Below are positions 15,996 through 24,500 of a DNA stretch of 27,483 nucleotides, piece by piece. The stretch is from Streptomyces sp. NRRL F-5727 (GTDB lineage Bacteria > Actinomycetota > Actinomycetes > Streptomycetales > Streptomycetaceae): NCBI RefSeq assembly GCF_000719555.1, contig NZ_JOGX01000080.1:1-27483 (forward strand), written 5' to 3'. The position numbers were made by a program, and so were the translations under genes. Every line of letters begins with the position of its first letter. Positions within the stretch are counted from its first letter, which is position 1. Under the pieces are notes generated by a model. That model did no database searches. It was not told the origin of the DNA and was given only the letters and a program-made list of their open reading frames with translations.

Positions 15996-16949
15996 ATGTC
16001 CGGCCGCTTCGCCCCGAAACCCGCCCCCACCCGCACCACCATCCGCGGCGGCGACCTCGACGTACCGTCGGAGCAGCTGGACCTCGGCCTCACCCTCGGC
16101 CCCCTCCGCAGAGGCCCGCACGACCCCACCTTCCGCGTCACGGACGACGGCTCGATCTGGCGGGCCAGCCGCACCCCGGAAGGCCCGGGCACGCTCCGCG
16201 TCAGGGCCGTCGCCGGCGAGGTGACGACGGACACGTACGGCCCCGGTGCGGCCTGGCTGGACGCGAACCTCCCGGCCCTCCTGGGCGCCGAGGACGACCC
16301 CGCCGCCTTCGTCCCCCGCCACAGGCTCGTCCTGGCGAGCCACCGCCGACGCCCCGGCCTCCGCCTCACCCGCACCGGCCTGGTCCTGGAGTCGCTGATC
16401 CCGTCCGTGCTGGAGCAGAAGGTCACCACGACGGAGGCGTACGGCTCCTGGCGCAGCCTGGTCCGCCAGTACGGCGAACCGGCCCCGGGCCCGGCGCCCG
16501 AGGGCCTCTACGTGATGCCGGACGCCCGCACCTGGGCCCGCATCCCGTCCTGGGAGTGGCACCGGGCGAACGTCGACGGCAAGCGCGCGGCCACGATCGT
16601 CCGCGCCGCGCGCGTCGCCCCCCGTCTGGAGGAGGCGGCCCTCATGGCACCGGCGGAGGCCCGCAGACGCCTGGAGCTGATCCCCGGCATCGGCCCCTGG
16701 ACCTCGGCGGAGACGATCCAGCGCAGCAACGGCGCCCCCGACGAGGTCACCACGGGCGACCTCCACCTGCCGGGCATCATCGGCTGGGCGCTGGCCGGCG
16801 ACCGCACGGCCGACGACGCGGCGATGCTGGAGCTGCTGGCCCCCTACGCGGGCCAGCGCCACCGCGCCGCCCGCCTGATCCTCCTCAGCGGCCACACCCC
16901 GCCCCGCCGAGCCCCCCGCTTCGCGCCGAACGACATCAGGTCCCTGTAG
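15996..16949 (+). CDS. AlkA-like HhH-GPD DNA glycosylase
   Basis: A 317-residue base-excision repair protein of the DNA-3-methyladenine glycosylase II group, which removes alkylated bases from DNA. The N-terminal half (about 1-120) is a beta-rich domain seen in actinobacterial relatives. ESLIPSVLEQKVTTTEA begins the HhH-GPD core. The helix-hairpin-helix LIPGIGPWTSAETIQ lies at 228-242 and is followed by the G-D of TTGDLHLP with catalytic Asp at about 255. There is no C-terminal FeS cluster motif, unlike MutY/Nth. The ATG at 15996 was chosen over an upstream in-frame codon because the preceding codons are proline-rich noise and a -10 box sits 7 nt upstream. It ends 3 bp from the convergent gene. 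Confidence 0.85.
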   Translation: MSGRFAPKPAPTRTTIRGGDLDVPSEQLDLGLTLGPLRRGPHDPTFRVTDDGSIWRASRTPEGPGTLRVRAVAGEVTTDTYGPGAAWLDANLPALLGAEDDPAAFVPRHRLVLASHRRRPGLRLTRTGLVLESLIPSVLEQKVTTTEAYGSWRSLVRQYGEPAPGPAPEGLYVMPDARTWARIPSWEWHRANVDGKRAATIVRAARVAPRLEEAALMAPAEARRRLELIPGIGPWTSAETIQRSNGAPDEVTTGDLHLPGIIGWALAGDRTADDAAMLELLAPYAGQRHRAARLILLSGHTPPRRAPRFAPNDIRSL

Positions 16950-16952
16950 GAC

Positions 16953-17408
16953 TCACTCGGACTCCGGGTGCATCTGCACCCATGCCCCTCCGACGGACTT
17001 CATCTCCACCCCGTAGTACGGCTGGGGCCGCGACGAGGGCAGCCCGGGAGCGGGCGGCTTCGTCGCGCGCCCGGCCTTCTTCTTCCCGGCGGCCCTCACG
17101 GGAGCGGCCTTCTTCTCCGGAGCGGCCTTCTTGGCCGAGGCGGCCTTCTTCCGGGCGTCCCGTCGGCGCAACTCGTCGATGCGGCGGAGCATCTCGGTCC
17201 GGCTCATCGGCTTGGCGGGTTTCGGGGCCGCCGCCGCGGCCGCCGCGGCCCGGGCGGCGGCGAGCCGCACCGGCACCCCGGTGACCGGCCGGCAGGCGCG
17301 GTGCGCCGGCCGGCCGTCCCGGACGAGGACGAGCTTCTTCGGGCTGACCGGGTTCCCGCAGACGACGCACCGCCTGAAGTCCGAACCCGTCGGCTTGAAC
17401 GTGGACAT
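16953..17408 (-). CDS. Small protein with zinc-knuckle head and basic Ala/Lys tail
   Basis: A 151-residue protein I cannot assign to a named family. The N-terminus has a probable zinc site, C14-x2-C17 with H36-x2-C39. A poly-Ala stretch (about 50-61) and a helix (SRTEMLRRIDELRRRDARKK) follow, then a K/A/P-rich section (about 86-118) like the tails of histone H1-like bacterial proteins, and a short conserved-looking C-terminal piece (PQPYYGVEMKSVGGAWVQMHPES). The ATG at 17408 lies 2 nt after a GGGGGG run. It is downstream of fbiB on the same strand with 78 bp between, so it may be co-transcribed. Nucleic-acid binding is an inference from composition only. Confidence 0.75.
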   Translation of the reverse strand: MSTFKPTGSDFRRCVVCGNPVSPKKLVLVRDGRPAHRACRPVTGVPVRLAAARAAAAAAAAPKPAKPMSRTEMLRRIDELRRRDARKKAASAKKAAPEKKAAPVRAAGKKKAGRATKPPAPGLPSSRPQPYYGVEMKSVGGAWVQMHPESE

Positions 17409-17486
17409 GGCCCCCCAGGTCTCACTTCGCGTAAGCCGCAGGGTAGTTCGGTCCTCGACGCCGCGACAGGGGAACGCCCCGCCTCG

Positions 17487-18788
17487 TCAGCGCACCTCGA
17501 TGAAGTCCGAGGCGTGCCGGGCCGGGCGGTCCTTCGGCGGGGTCGCCGGGCGGCCGATGGCCACGGCGCCCAGCGGGTCCCAGCCGTCGGGCAGCGCGAG
17601 CACCTCCCGGACGACGTCCCGGCAGAACATCGTCGAGGAGACCCAGGCCGAGCCGAGCCGTTCACCGGCCAGCGCGACCAGGAAGTTCTGCACGCCGGCG
17701 CCGGCGGCGACGACGAACATCTCGCGTTCGGCGGCGTCGCGGCGCGGGTCGCCGTAGTGGTGGGAGCCGTCCATGACGAGGCAGGGCACGGCGAGGTAGG
17801 GGGCGTTGCGCAGCACGTCACCGCGCCGGATCCGCTTCGCGATGGACTCCTCGGACCTGCCGTCCCGCCGCAGGTCCGCGATCCAGGCGTCCCGCATGGC
17901 GTCGAGCAGCCGCAGCCGCGACTCCGGCGACTCCAGGAGGACGAACCGCCAGGGGGTGGTGTGGTGCGGGGCGGGCGCCGTCACGGCCGCGGCGACCGCG
18001 CGCCGTACCGCGCCGGGGTCGACGGGGTCGTCGGTGAACTCCCGTACGGTCCGGCGCTGCGTCACCGCCTCCCGTACGGCCTCCGAGGTGCCCAGCCGGA
18101 ACATGTCGTCGGCGGCGGACCGGACCAGCGCCCGCGCGCCCGGCTCCTCGTCCCCGCCGACCAGGTGCGGCAGCCCGCGCACGACGGCGACGGGCATGCC
18201 GGTGGCCTTGCCCTTCACCAGGTCGCCGGCGGCGGCCAGCTCGTCGGCGGTGGCGACGACGGTGACGTTCAGCTCGTTGCCGTGGGAGTCGGCGACGCCC
18301 CGCAGGTCGTCCAGGACCCGCACCCCGGCCGCGCCGATCGCCACGTCGGTGAGCCCGGAGCGCCAGGGCCGTCCGAAGGTGTCGGTGACGACGACGCCGA
18401 CGTCCACGCCCAGCGCCTCGCGCAGCCCGGCCCGGATCCGCCGCGCCGACCCGTCGGGGTCCTCCGGCAGCAACAGCACCGTCCCGGCGGGGGTGTTGGA
18501 GGCGTCGACGCCGGCGGCGGCCATCACGAGCCCCTGCCGGTTCTCGACGATCCGCAGGGTGCCGCGCCGCGCCACCACGCGTACCGTCTCGGCGTCGATG
18601 GCCTCCTCGCGGTCGTCGGCGGCGACGATCCGTCCCTCCGCCTTGCTCACGATCTTGGAGGTGACCAGCAGGACGTCACCGTCCTCCAGGCCGGGGGAGA
18701 CGGACGCGATCAGCTTGGCGAGATCGTCCCCGGGCGCCACCTCGGGCAGCCCGGCGAGCCCCCACACCCGGTACGAGGCCGCCGTCAC
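17487..18788 (-). CDS. fbiB: FbiB, F420-0:gamma-glutamyl ligase / FMN reductase fusion
   Basis: A 433-residue two-domain enzyme of coenzyme F420 biosynthesis. Residues about 1-245 are the CofE-type GTP-dependent ligase that adds glutamates to F420-0 ([67 protein letters not shown]). Residues about 250-433 are a nitroreductase-fold domain ([37 protein letters not shown]) which in FbiB binds FMN and reduces dehydro-F420-0. This fusion is typical of actinobacteria; archaea have CofE alone. The GTG at 18788 overlaps the fbiA stop by 4 bp (GTGA) and has GAGG 7 nt upstream, so translation is probably coupled. Length agrees with the usual FbiB of about 440 residues. Confidence 0.95.
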   Translation of the reverse strand: MTAASYRVWGLAGLPEVAPGDDLAKLIASVSPGLEDGDVLLVTSKIVSKAEGRIVAADDREEAIDAETVRVVARRGTLRIVENRQGLVMAAAGVDASNTPAGTVLLLPEDPDGSARRIRAGLREALGVDVGVVVTDTFGRPWRSGLTDVAIGAAGVRVLDDLRGVADSHGNELNVTVVATADELAAAGDLVKGKATGMPVAVVRGLPHLVGGDEEPGARALVRSAADDMFRLGTSEAVREAVTQRRTVREFTDDPVDPGAVRRAVAAAVTAPAPHHTTPWRFVLLESPESRLRLLDAMRDAWIADLRRDGRSEESIAKRIRRGDVLRNAPYLAVPCLVMDGSHHYGDPRRDAAEREMFVVAAGAGVQNFLVALAGERLGSAWVSSTMFCRDVVREVLALPDGWDPLGAVAIGRPATPPKDRPARHASDFIEVR

Positions 18789-19741
18789 CGGCGTACCTCC
18801 TCGGCCAGCGCGAGCGCGGCCCGCGCCATCTCGGCGGTGGCGTCCACGTCGGTCATCATCAGCGGCACGGCCCGGCAGGCGATGCCCGCGGCCTCGACGT
18901 CGGCGACGGAGGCCGCGTCCACGGTGTCCACCAGCCAGCCGTCGAGGAGGTCCGAGCCGTAGTGGCGGGCCACGGCCGCCGCCGTCGACTCGACGCCGAC
19001 CGCCGCCAGGACCTTGTCGGCCATGCCGCGCACGGGGGCGTCCCCGACGATGGGGGAGAGGCCGACGACCGGCGCCGGAGCGGCGGCGACCGCCTCGCGG
19101 ATGCCGGGCACGGCGAGGATGGTGCCGACGCTGACGACCGGGTTGGACGGCGGGAAGAGGATGACGTCGGCCTCGGCGACGGCCTCCAGGACACCGGGCG
19201 CGGGCTTGGCGGCCTCCGCGCCGACGGCCACGACGGCCTTGGCGTCGACGGCGGCGCGCAGCCTCACCCAGTACTCCTGGAAGTGCACGGCCCGCTGCTC
19301 GCCGTCGACCTCGATGGCGACGTGCGTCTCGACCCGGTCGTCGGACATCGGGAGGAGCCGCACGCCGGGCTGCCAGCGGGCGCAGAGCGCCTCGGTGACG
19401 GCGCTCAGCGGATAGCCGGCGCCGAGCATCTGGGTACGGACGATGTGGGTGGCGAAGTCCCGGTCGCCGAGGCCGAACCACTCGGGTCCGACCCCGTACG
19501 CGGCGAGCTCCTCCTTGACGGCGAAGGACTCGTCCGCGCGGCCCCAGCCCTGTTCCTCGTGGATGCCACCGCCGAGGGTGTACATCACCGTGTCCAGATC
19601 GGGGCAGACCTTCAGCCCGAAGAGATGGATGTCGTCACCGGTGTTGCCGACGACCGTGATCTCCGCGTCCGGGGCGGCCTGCTTGAGGCCGCGAAGGAAA
19701 CGGGCACCACCGATGCCACCGGCCAGAACCACAATGCGCAT
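18785..19741 (-). CDS. fbiA: FbiA, phosphoenolpyruvyl/phospholactyl transferase for F420
   Basis: A 318-residue CofD/FbiA enzyme that transfers the activated three-carbon unit (phosphoenolpyruvate-derived in actinobacteria) from its guanylyl-diphosphate form to the Fo deazaflavin, giving dehydro-F420-0. Motifs visible are the N-terminal [75 protein letters not shown] and [15 protein letters not shown]. The ATG at 19741 lacks a good ribosome site; CAGACT lies 6 nt before it, so a leaderless start is possible. A short 6-bp inverted repeat (19754-19759 with 19763-19768) lies in the 64-bp gap to the dioxygenase gene and could end that transcript. Whether fbiA is also reached from the dioxygenase promoter is unclear. 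Confidence 0.95.
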   Translation of the reverse strand: MRIVVLAGGIGGARFLRGLKQAAPDAEITVVGNTGDDIHLFGLKVCPDLDTVMYTLGGGIHEEQGWGRADESFAVKEELAAYGVGPEWFGLGDRDFATHIVRTQMLGAGYPLSAVTEALCARWQPGVRLLPMSDDRVETHVAIEVDGEQRAVHFQEYWVRLRAAVDAKAVVAVGAEAAKPAPGVLEAVAEADVILFPPSNPVVSVGTILAVPGIREAVAAAPAPVVGLSPIVGDAPVRGMADKVLAAVGVESTAAAVARHYGSDLLDGWLVDTVDAASVADVEAAGIACRAVPLMMTDVDATAEMARAALALAEEVRR

Positions 19742-19805
19742 GCGGACAGTCTGTCAGCCGCGGGCTGATCGTCCGAGGGGTGGTGGTCGGGCGACGGGCG
19801 GGCTG

Positions 19806-20309
19806 TCAGGCGCGAACGATCTCCGGGCAGGCGCACCGGCCCTGGAGGGACTCGTGCATGGGCATCTCGGTCAGTCCGGGGAAGTAGACGTGGAGGCTGA
19901 CCACGGGCTCCAGGGAGTCGTTGACGACCTCGTGGACGTATCCGGGCGCGAAGATCCGCTGGGTGCCGGGCCGCAGGGTCCGCGCGCCCCGGTCCGTACG
20001 CTCCGTCAACTCGCCCTGGAGGACGGTGAGGACGCCGGAGGAGCGGCCGTGGTCGTGCAGGCCGCTGCCCTGGCCGGGCACCCAGGAGAGCAGCCACACC
20101 TCGTAGCCGGGCCCGGTGCGCAGGCGGTGGTACCAGCGGGTGGTGGCGTCGTACTCGACGTGCGGGGCCCACTGCGCGGCGTCGGCCGCGATCTCGCGGG
20201 CGAGGCCGGCGAACTCGGCCACGGTGACGGGGTGCTCGCGCTCGGGCTGGAGCAGGTGCGGGACCTCCATGAGGTCGCCGGCGATCTGAAGGTCGCTGTC
20301 CATGTTCAT
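19806..20309 (-). CDS. Cysteine dioxygenase
   Basis: A 167-residue cupin enzyme that oxidises L-cysteine with O2 to cysteine sulfinate. The three expected Fe(II) ligands are present: H85 and H87 in GLHDHGRSSG, and H126 in GYVHEVVN. The S-H-Y catalytic triad appears as S138-L-H140-V-Y142. The usual G in place of the cross-linked Cys of mammalian enzymes is seen in RSSGVLTVLQGELTE. Start is the ATG at 20309; a second ATG follows at 20303. A GAGGAA ribosome site lies 12 nt before the first ATG. The long leader upstream carries the polycysteine ORF described separately, so cysteine-dependent control is likely. Its separation from sulfur-assimilation genes suggests it manages excess cysteine. Confidence 0.92.
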   Translation of the reverse strand: MNMDSDLQIAGDLMEVPHLLQPEREHPVTVAEFAGLAREIAADAAQWAPHVEYDATTRWYHRLRTGPGYEVWLLSWVPGQGSGLHDHGRSSGVLTVLQGELTERTDRGARTLRPGTQRIFAPGYVHEVVNDSLEPVVSLHVYFPGLTEMPMHESLQGRCACPEIVRA

Positions 20310-20318
20310 GGGCGGGGT

Positions 20319-20467
20319 GGTTCCTCAGCAGAAACGAAGGGGTGACGCTGGGGGCGGGAAGGGCGAAGCAGGCGAAGCGAGGGCAAAGCCAGAGAAAGCT
20401 GGAGCTCTACGGCATCAACAGCTGGAACAGCAACAGCAACAGCGCGCCTGGACAGCGCGGCGGAACC
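20319..20467 (-). promoter_or_regulatory. Possible anti-Shine-Dalgarno pairing in the dioxygenase leader
   Basis: On the minus strand the dioxygenase ribosome-site region contains GGAACC (20319-20324, in GAGGAACCAC). The upstream ORF contains the exact complement GGTTCC (20462-20467), preceded by GTG with one bulged base, so the pairing can extend to 6 + 3 bp. Such pairing would hide the ribosome site of the enzyme gene unless a ribosome on the short ORF keeps it open. The fold was found by eye and not computed. Confidence 0.4.
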
Positions 20468-20507
20468 CACGGGCGTGGGTCGCGGAGGGCGCTGCGGTCG
20501 CTGGCAT
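20415..20507 (-). CDS. Polycysteine leader ORF (30 aa) upstream of cysteine dioxygenase
   Basis: The ATG at 20507 opens 30 codons ending in TGA at 20415-20417. The last eight residues are CCCCCSSC: five consecutive Cys codons (TGT and TGC alternating), two Ser, one Cys, then stop. The first 22 residues are A/R-rich with no domain. There is no ribosome site, but a TTGACA-18 nt-CACTTT promoter places the expected transcription start on the ATG, so the ORF would be translated from a leaderless mRNA. It ends 105 nt before the dioxygenase start. Leaderless polycysteine short ORFs acting as cysteine-responsive attenuators are known in mycobacteria; by analogy this is a regulatory peptide, with ribosome pausing and not the peptide being what matters. 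The weak point is that the Cys run also equals a short hexamer repeat and could arise by chance. Confidence 0.65.
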   Translation of the reverse strand: MPATAAPSATHARGFRRAVQARCCCCCSSC

Positions 20508-20513
20508 GCCACC

Positions 20514-20543
20514 AAAGTGGCTGGAGGGGTACCCGACTGTCAA
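20514..20543 (-). promoter_or_regulatory. Promoter of the polycysteine ORF-cysteine dioxygenase unit
   Basis: On the minus strand, TTGACA (20538-20543) is a perfect -35 hexamer, separated by 18 nt from CACTTT (20514-20519), which keeps the A2 and T6 of TANNNT. The gap from the -10 box to the ATG at 20507 is 6 nt, the spacing of leaderless promoters. Confidence 0.6.
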
Positions 20544-20787
20544 CTCAATGCCCGATTTGGGGGTAATGTTTCACCTCATCCGGTTACCGTGCCCGGAGAA
20601 AGGTTTGTTCAGGCCCGGACCAGGCAACATGGCGCAGCAGTCGTGCCCGTAAACATGGCGGCGGCGGATCGTGTCCGTGATCGGACTGTGATCCGGATCG
20701 CTTCCATGGCTGGATCGCAACAAGATCCAAGTCTCGTACGTCCTTCTGGGCGAGGCATGACGCGGCGGGAACAGCCGGTGGCATGTG

Positions 20788-20802
20788 TCACGTTTTTGGT
20801 GA
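20788..20802. promoter_or_regulatory. TCAC-N7-GTGA dyad over the distal whiB promoter
   Basis: TCAC (20788-20791) and GTGA (20799-20802) form an inverted repeat around a T-rich centre and cover the candidate -35 box. BldD, a known repressor of sporulation genes including whiB in S. coelicolor, recognises a similar TNAC/GTNA dyad, but with a shorter N5 centre. The match is therefore imperfect. Confidence 0.3.
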
Positions 20803-20825
20803 TTTGAACACTTTCCGCATAGGCT
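20796..20825 (+). promoter_or_regulatory. Candidate distal whiB promoter
   Basis: TTGGTG (20796-20801) and TAGGCT (20820-20825, fits TANNNT) are separated by 18 nt. Transcription would begin near 20832, giving a leader of about 135 nt. The -35 is only a partial match. Confidence 0.35.
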
Positions 20826-20868
20826 TGGTTCCGCAGAGTGAATACGGGGCCCAATAGCAGATCTCGGC

Positions 20869-20897
20869 TTGACTCGCACAGAGCACGAACTTGTAAT
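20869..20897 (+). promoter_or_regulatory. Candidate proximal whiB promoter
   Basis: TTGACT (20869-20874) and TGTAAT (20892-20897) are separated by 17 nt, close to the housekeeping consensus. Transcription would begin near 20904, giving a leader of about 64 nt before the ATG at 20968. Two whiB promoters are known in S. coelicolor, one of them developmentally controlled; I cannot map these candidates onto them. Confidence 0.55.
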
Positions 20898-20967
20898 TTC
20901 ACTCGTGTCGTTCGGCCGTTTCGATCACGGCCACACCACGGGACGCACAGACGGACGAGGGGCGCAG

Positions 20968-21231
20968 ATGACCGAGTTGTTCCAGGAACTGCTGGTCGAG
21001 GACGCGGACGAGGAGATCGGCTGGCAGGAGCGCGCACTGTGCGCCCAGACCGACCCCGAGTCCTTCTTCCCCGAGAAGGGCGGCTCGACCCGGGAGGCCA
21101 AGAAGGTCTGCCTCGCCTGTGAGGTCCGCTCCGAATGCCTGGAGTACGCCCTCCAGAACGACGAGCGCTTCGGCATCTGGGGCGGCCTCTCCGAACGCGA
21201 ACGCCGCCGCCTCAAGAAGGCCGCAGTCTGA
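20968..21231 (+). CDS. whiB: WhiB, developmental [4Fe-4S] transcription regulator
   Basis: An 87-residue Wbl protein. The four cluster cysteines are C25, C48, C51 and C57 (C-xn-C-x2-C-x5-C), followed by the G(I/V)WGG turn (69-73) and the basic C-terminal helix SERERRRLKKAAV. Length and sequence match, from memory, the founding sporulation protein WhiB of S. coelicolor (WhiB2 in mycobacteria). WhiB acts with WhiA to switch on septation genes, and Wbl proteins contact the principal sigma factor. The ATG at 20968 has GAGGGG 6 nt upstream; an in-frame upstream extension does not look like protein. A strong terminator follows. The neighbours fbiA, fbiB and the metallopeptidase-fold gene also flank whiB2 in mycobacteria. 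Confidence 0.97.
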   Translation: MTELFQELLVEDADEEIGWQERALCAQTDPESFFPEKGGSTREAKKVCLACEVRSECLEYALQNDERFGIWGGLSERERRRLKKAAV

Positions 21232-21254
21232 CCCGCCCCGACCGAAAACCACCC

Positions 21255-21292
21255 ACGGTCCGTCTCCCGGGAACACCCGGGAGACGGACCGT
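21255..21292 (+). terminator. whiB terminator
   Basis: A perfect 17-bp inverted repeat (21255-21271 with 21276-21292) closes on a 4-nt AACA loop, 23 bp after the whiB stop. The stretch 21293-21526 that follows has no convincing gene and must hold the promoter of the large glycosyltransferase; no clear -35/-10 pair stands out. Confidence 0.9.
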
Positions 21293-21526
21293 TCGCCGTG
21301 GTGGGCAGGCGTCGCGCCGGGCCGGGGGAGGGGGCACCACGCCCCCAGGACGGCGCCCGACCTCCCGCGCCTCCGCCCCCGGCGCCCCCACCCGCCGCGC
21401 CCGCACCGCCCCCGGGCGCCGCCGCCGCAGGCACCCGCACCCGCCGTAACCATTAGTGTGGGCCTCCGTCCAAGCCGCTCCCACGCCCCGCCCCGGGGCG
21501 ACCCCGGCCGGAGGGCCCGCAGCTCG

Positions 21527-24500
21527 ATGTCCTCAACTCCTGAGTTCCCCAGGCACGTCGTCACCGCCGTGCTCGTCACCCACGACGGAGCCCGCTGGCT
21601 GCCCGACGCGCTCTCCGGGCTGCTCGCCCAGGAGCGCCCGGTGCAGAGCGTGATCGCCGCCGACACCGGCAGCGCCGACGACTCCGCGCAGCTCGTCGCC
21701 GACGCCGTCGGAGCCGACCGCGTCCTGCACCTCGCGCGCCGCACCGGCTTCGGCGCCGCCGTCGACGAGGCCGTCCGCACCGCGCCCGTGCTCGGACCCG
21801 AGGACCTGCCCTACCTGAAGCGCCCCAGCGGCTGGGACCCCGTCAGCCGCACCTGGAACGACGACGCGTACGACCTCCCCGAACTCCCGCACGGCGAGCC
21901 GGCCCAGTGGCTGTGGCTGCTCCACGACGACTGCGCCCCCGAGCCCGGCGCCCTCGCCGAACTCCTCCGCGTCGCCGACGCGGACGCCGACGCCGCCGTC
22001 ATCGGCCCCAAGCTGCGCGGCTGGTACGACAGGAAGCAGCTCCTCGAAGCCGGCGTCACCATCGCCCGCAGCGGCCGCCGCTGGACCGGCCTCGACCGCC
22101 GCGAACAGGACCAGGGCCAGCACGACCAGATCCGCTCCGTCCTGTCCGTCTCCACCGCCGGCATGCTCGTCCGCCGCGACGTCTTCGAGGAACTCGGCGG
22201 CTTCGACCGCCGGCTGCCCCTGATGCGCGACGACGTCGACCTCTGCTGGCGCGCCCACTCCGCCGGCCACCGCGTCCTCGTCGCCCCCGACGCCGTCCTC
22301 CGGCACGCCGAGGCGTCCGCCCGCGAGCGCCGCACCGTCGACTGCGCCGGCCGCACCGCCGCCAGCCCGCACCGCGTCGACAAGGCCGCCGCCGTCTACA
22401 CGCTGCTCGCCAACAGCCCCGGCCGCGCCCTCCCGTACGTCTTCCTCCGGCTCCTCGTCGGCACCGTCCTGCGCACCCTCGGCCTCCTCGTCGGCAAGGC
22501 CCCCGGCCAGGCCGTGGACGAGATCACCGGCCTCCTCGCCACCGTGCTGCGGCCCGAGCGGATCCTCGCCGCCCGCAGACGGCGCAAGAACCCGGCCGTA
22601 CCGCTCGGCGACTTCCGGCCCCTCTTCCCGCCGCCCGGCGCCACCGTCCGCGCCGCCGCCGAACAGCTCGTCTCGCACTTCGGCGCGGACGAGTCCGACT
22701 CCGGCTCCCGCCACGGCGCCGTCGAGTCCGGCCCCGGCGGCGACGACGCCGACTTCCTGGAGATCGAGCAGTTCGCCCGGCTGAAGAAGATCGCCCGCAA
22801 GCCCGGCCCGGTCCTCTTCGCCCTCCTCCTCGTCGTCTCCCTCGTCGCCTGCCGCAACCTCTTCGCCGGCGGCTCCCTCGCCGGCGGCGTCCTGCTGCCC
22901 GCCCCCGACACCGTCTCCGAACTGTGGAACCGGTACGCGGACGCCTGGCACACCCTCGGCACCGGCGGCACCCAGAGCGCCCCGCCCTACCTCGGCATCC
23001 TCGCCGCGCTCTCCGCCCTCTTCCTCGGCTCCACCTCGACCGCGCTCACCGTGCTGCTCGTCTGCTCGGTGCCGCTCGCCGGCTTCACCGCCTACTTCGC
23101 CGCCCGCGGCCTGGTCGGCTCCCGCCTCCTGCTCGCCTGGGGCGCCATCGCGTACGCCTTCCTGCCCGCCGCCACCGGCGCCCTCGCCACCGGCCGGCTC
23201 GGCACCGCCGTCCTCGCGATCCTGCTCCCGCTGACGGCCCGCGCCGCCGTCGCCGCCCACGGCTTCAACCGCCCCGACCGCGGCAGCTGGCGCGCCACCT
23301 GGGCGTACGCCCTGCTGCTCACCGTCACCACCGCGTTCACCCCGATCGTGTGGCCGCTCGCGGTCCTCCTCGGCCTCGGCGTCCTCGCCGTCCGCCGCGA
23401 CGACCTCACCGCGTACGGGCTCCGCTTCCTCGCCGCCGTCGGCGTCCCGGTGCTCGCCCTGGCCCCCTGGTCGCTCTCCCTGCTGACCAGCCCCTCCGGC
23501 TTCCTCCACGAGGCCGGCCTCGACCTGCGCACCGGCACCGCCACCGCCCTCGACCTGCTCGCGAGCAGCCCCGGCGGCCCCGGCACCACCGGCGGGATCC
23601 TCCTCCTCGGCCTGGTCCTCGCCGCCCTCGCCGCCCTCCTCCGCGAGGAGCGCCGCTTCGCCGTCCTGACCGCCTGGGCCGCCGCCCTCGCCGGCCTGCT
23701 CTTCGCCGCCCTCGCCAACGGCGCCGACGGCACCGGCTGGGCCGGCCCCGCCACCCTCGTCTACGGCGCCGCCCTCATCGCCGCCGGCATGCTCGGCGCC
23801 GAGGGCGGCCGCACCCGCGTCGCCGCCCACGGCTTCGGCTGGCGCCAGCCCGTCGCCGCGCTGATCGCCCTCGCCTGCGCCCTCGGCCCCGCCGTCGCCG
23901 CCACCGGCTGGATGATCGGCGGCGCCGACGGCCCCCTGAGCCGCCGCGACCCCGTCCAGGTCCCCGCCTTCGTCGCCGAGGAGAGCGGCCAGGAGGACCA
24001 GCCGCGCACCCTGGTGCTCTCCGGCAGCTCGCCCGGCGCGGTCGACTACACCCTGGTCCGCGGCTCCGGCGCCCGCCTCGGCGACGCCGAACTGACCGCC
24101 ACCGCCGAGCCCGACCCCCGCCTCGACTCCGTCGTCGCCAAGCTCGTCGCCGGCTCCGGCGCCGACCAGACGCAGGAGCTGAGCGCCTTCGCCATCCGGT
24201 ACGTGCTCGTGAAGGACGGCTCGCCGCGCCAGATGAGCCGCGTCCTCGACACCACCCCCGGCCTCTCCCGGCTCAGCCAGCTCGACGGCGCCGCGCTCTG
24301 GCGCGTCGACCGCGAGATCGCCCGCGTGATGATCGTCCCGCCCGCCGCCAAGACCGGCGCCGCGACCGACACCGCGGCCGCCAAGGCCGTCCTCGTCCCG
24401 GCCGGCCCCGTCGAGGCCCACGCCGACATCCCCGCGGGCCCCGCCGGCCGGACCCTGCGCGTCGCCGACCGCGCCGACGAGGGCTGGACCGCCACCCTCG

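Larger units (their letters stand above)
20544..20868. other. Gene-free intergenic region between the dioxygenase promoter and whiB
   Basis: About 325 bp with clearly lower G+C than the flanks and no ORF with coding-like codon use. It contains a GATCCGGATC palindrome (20690-20699), several further GATC-containing words around it, and the distal whiB promoter candidate near 20796-20825. A long untranslated and regulatory zone is expected upstream of a developmental regulator. Confidence 0.6.

Noticed and set aside
17409..17486. GGGG-AACG-CCCC hairpin as an fbiB terminator
   Set aside because: A 4-bp stem is too weak, and the following gene is on the same strand and may be co-transcribed.
16968..18962. 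A 664-codon plus-strand open frame opposite fbiB
   Set aside because: It is rich in H, P, R and G with no motifs, and fbiB on the other strand is certain.
18789..19481. In-frame upstream extension of fbiB making a 664-residue protein
   Set aside because: The extra sequence is arginine-rich and lies inside fbiA. The GTG at 18788 has a ribosome site and a 4-bp overlap with fbiA.
20306..20515. A 69-codon minus-strand frame ending in an ATGA overlap with the dioxygenase start
   Set aside because: It starts at TTG without a ribosome site, has no coding-like composition, and covers the polycysteine ORF in another frame. The ATGA overlap is noted but probably accidental.
20566..20652. A 28-codon plus-strand ORF (starting MFHLIRL) after a GGGGGTAATG sequence
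   Set aside because: It has no well-spaced ribosome site or -35, no link to whiB control, and no composition signal. It would need conservation data to be believed.
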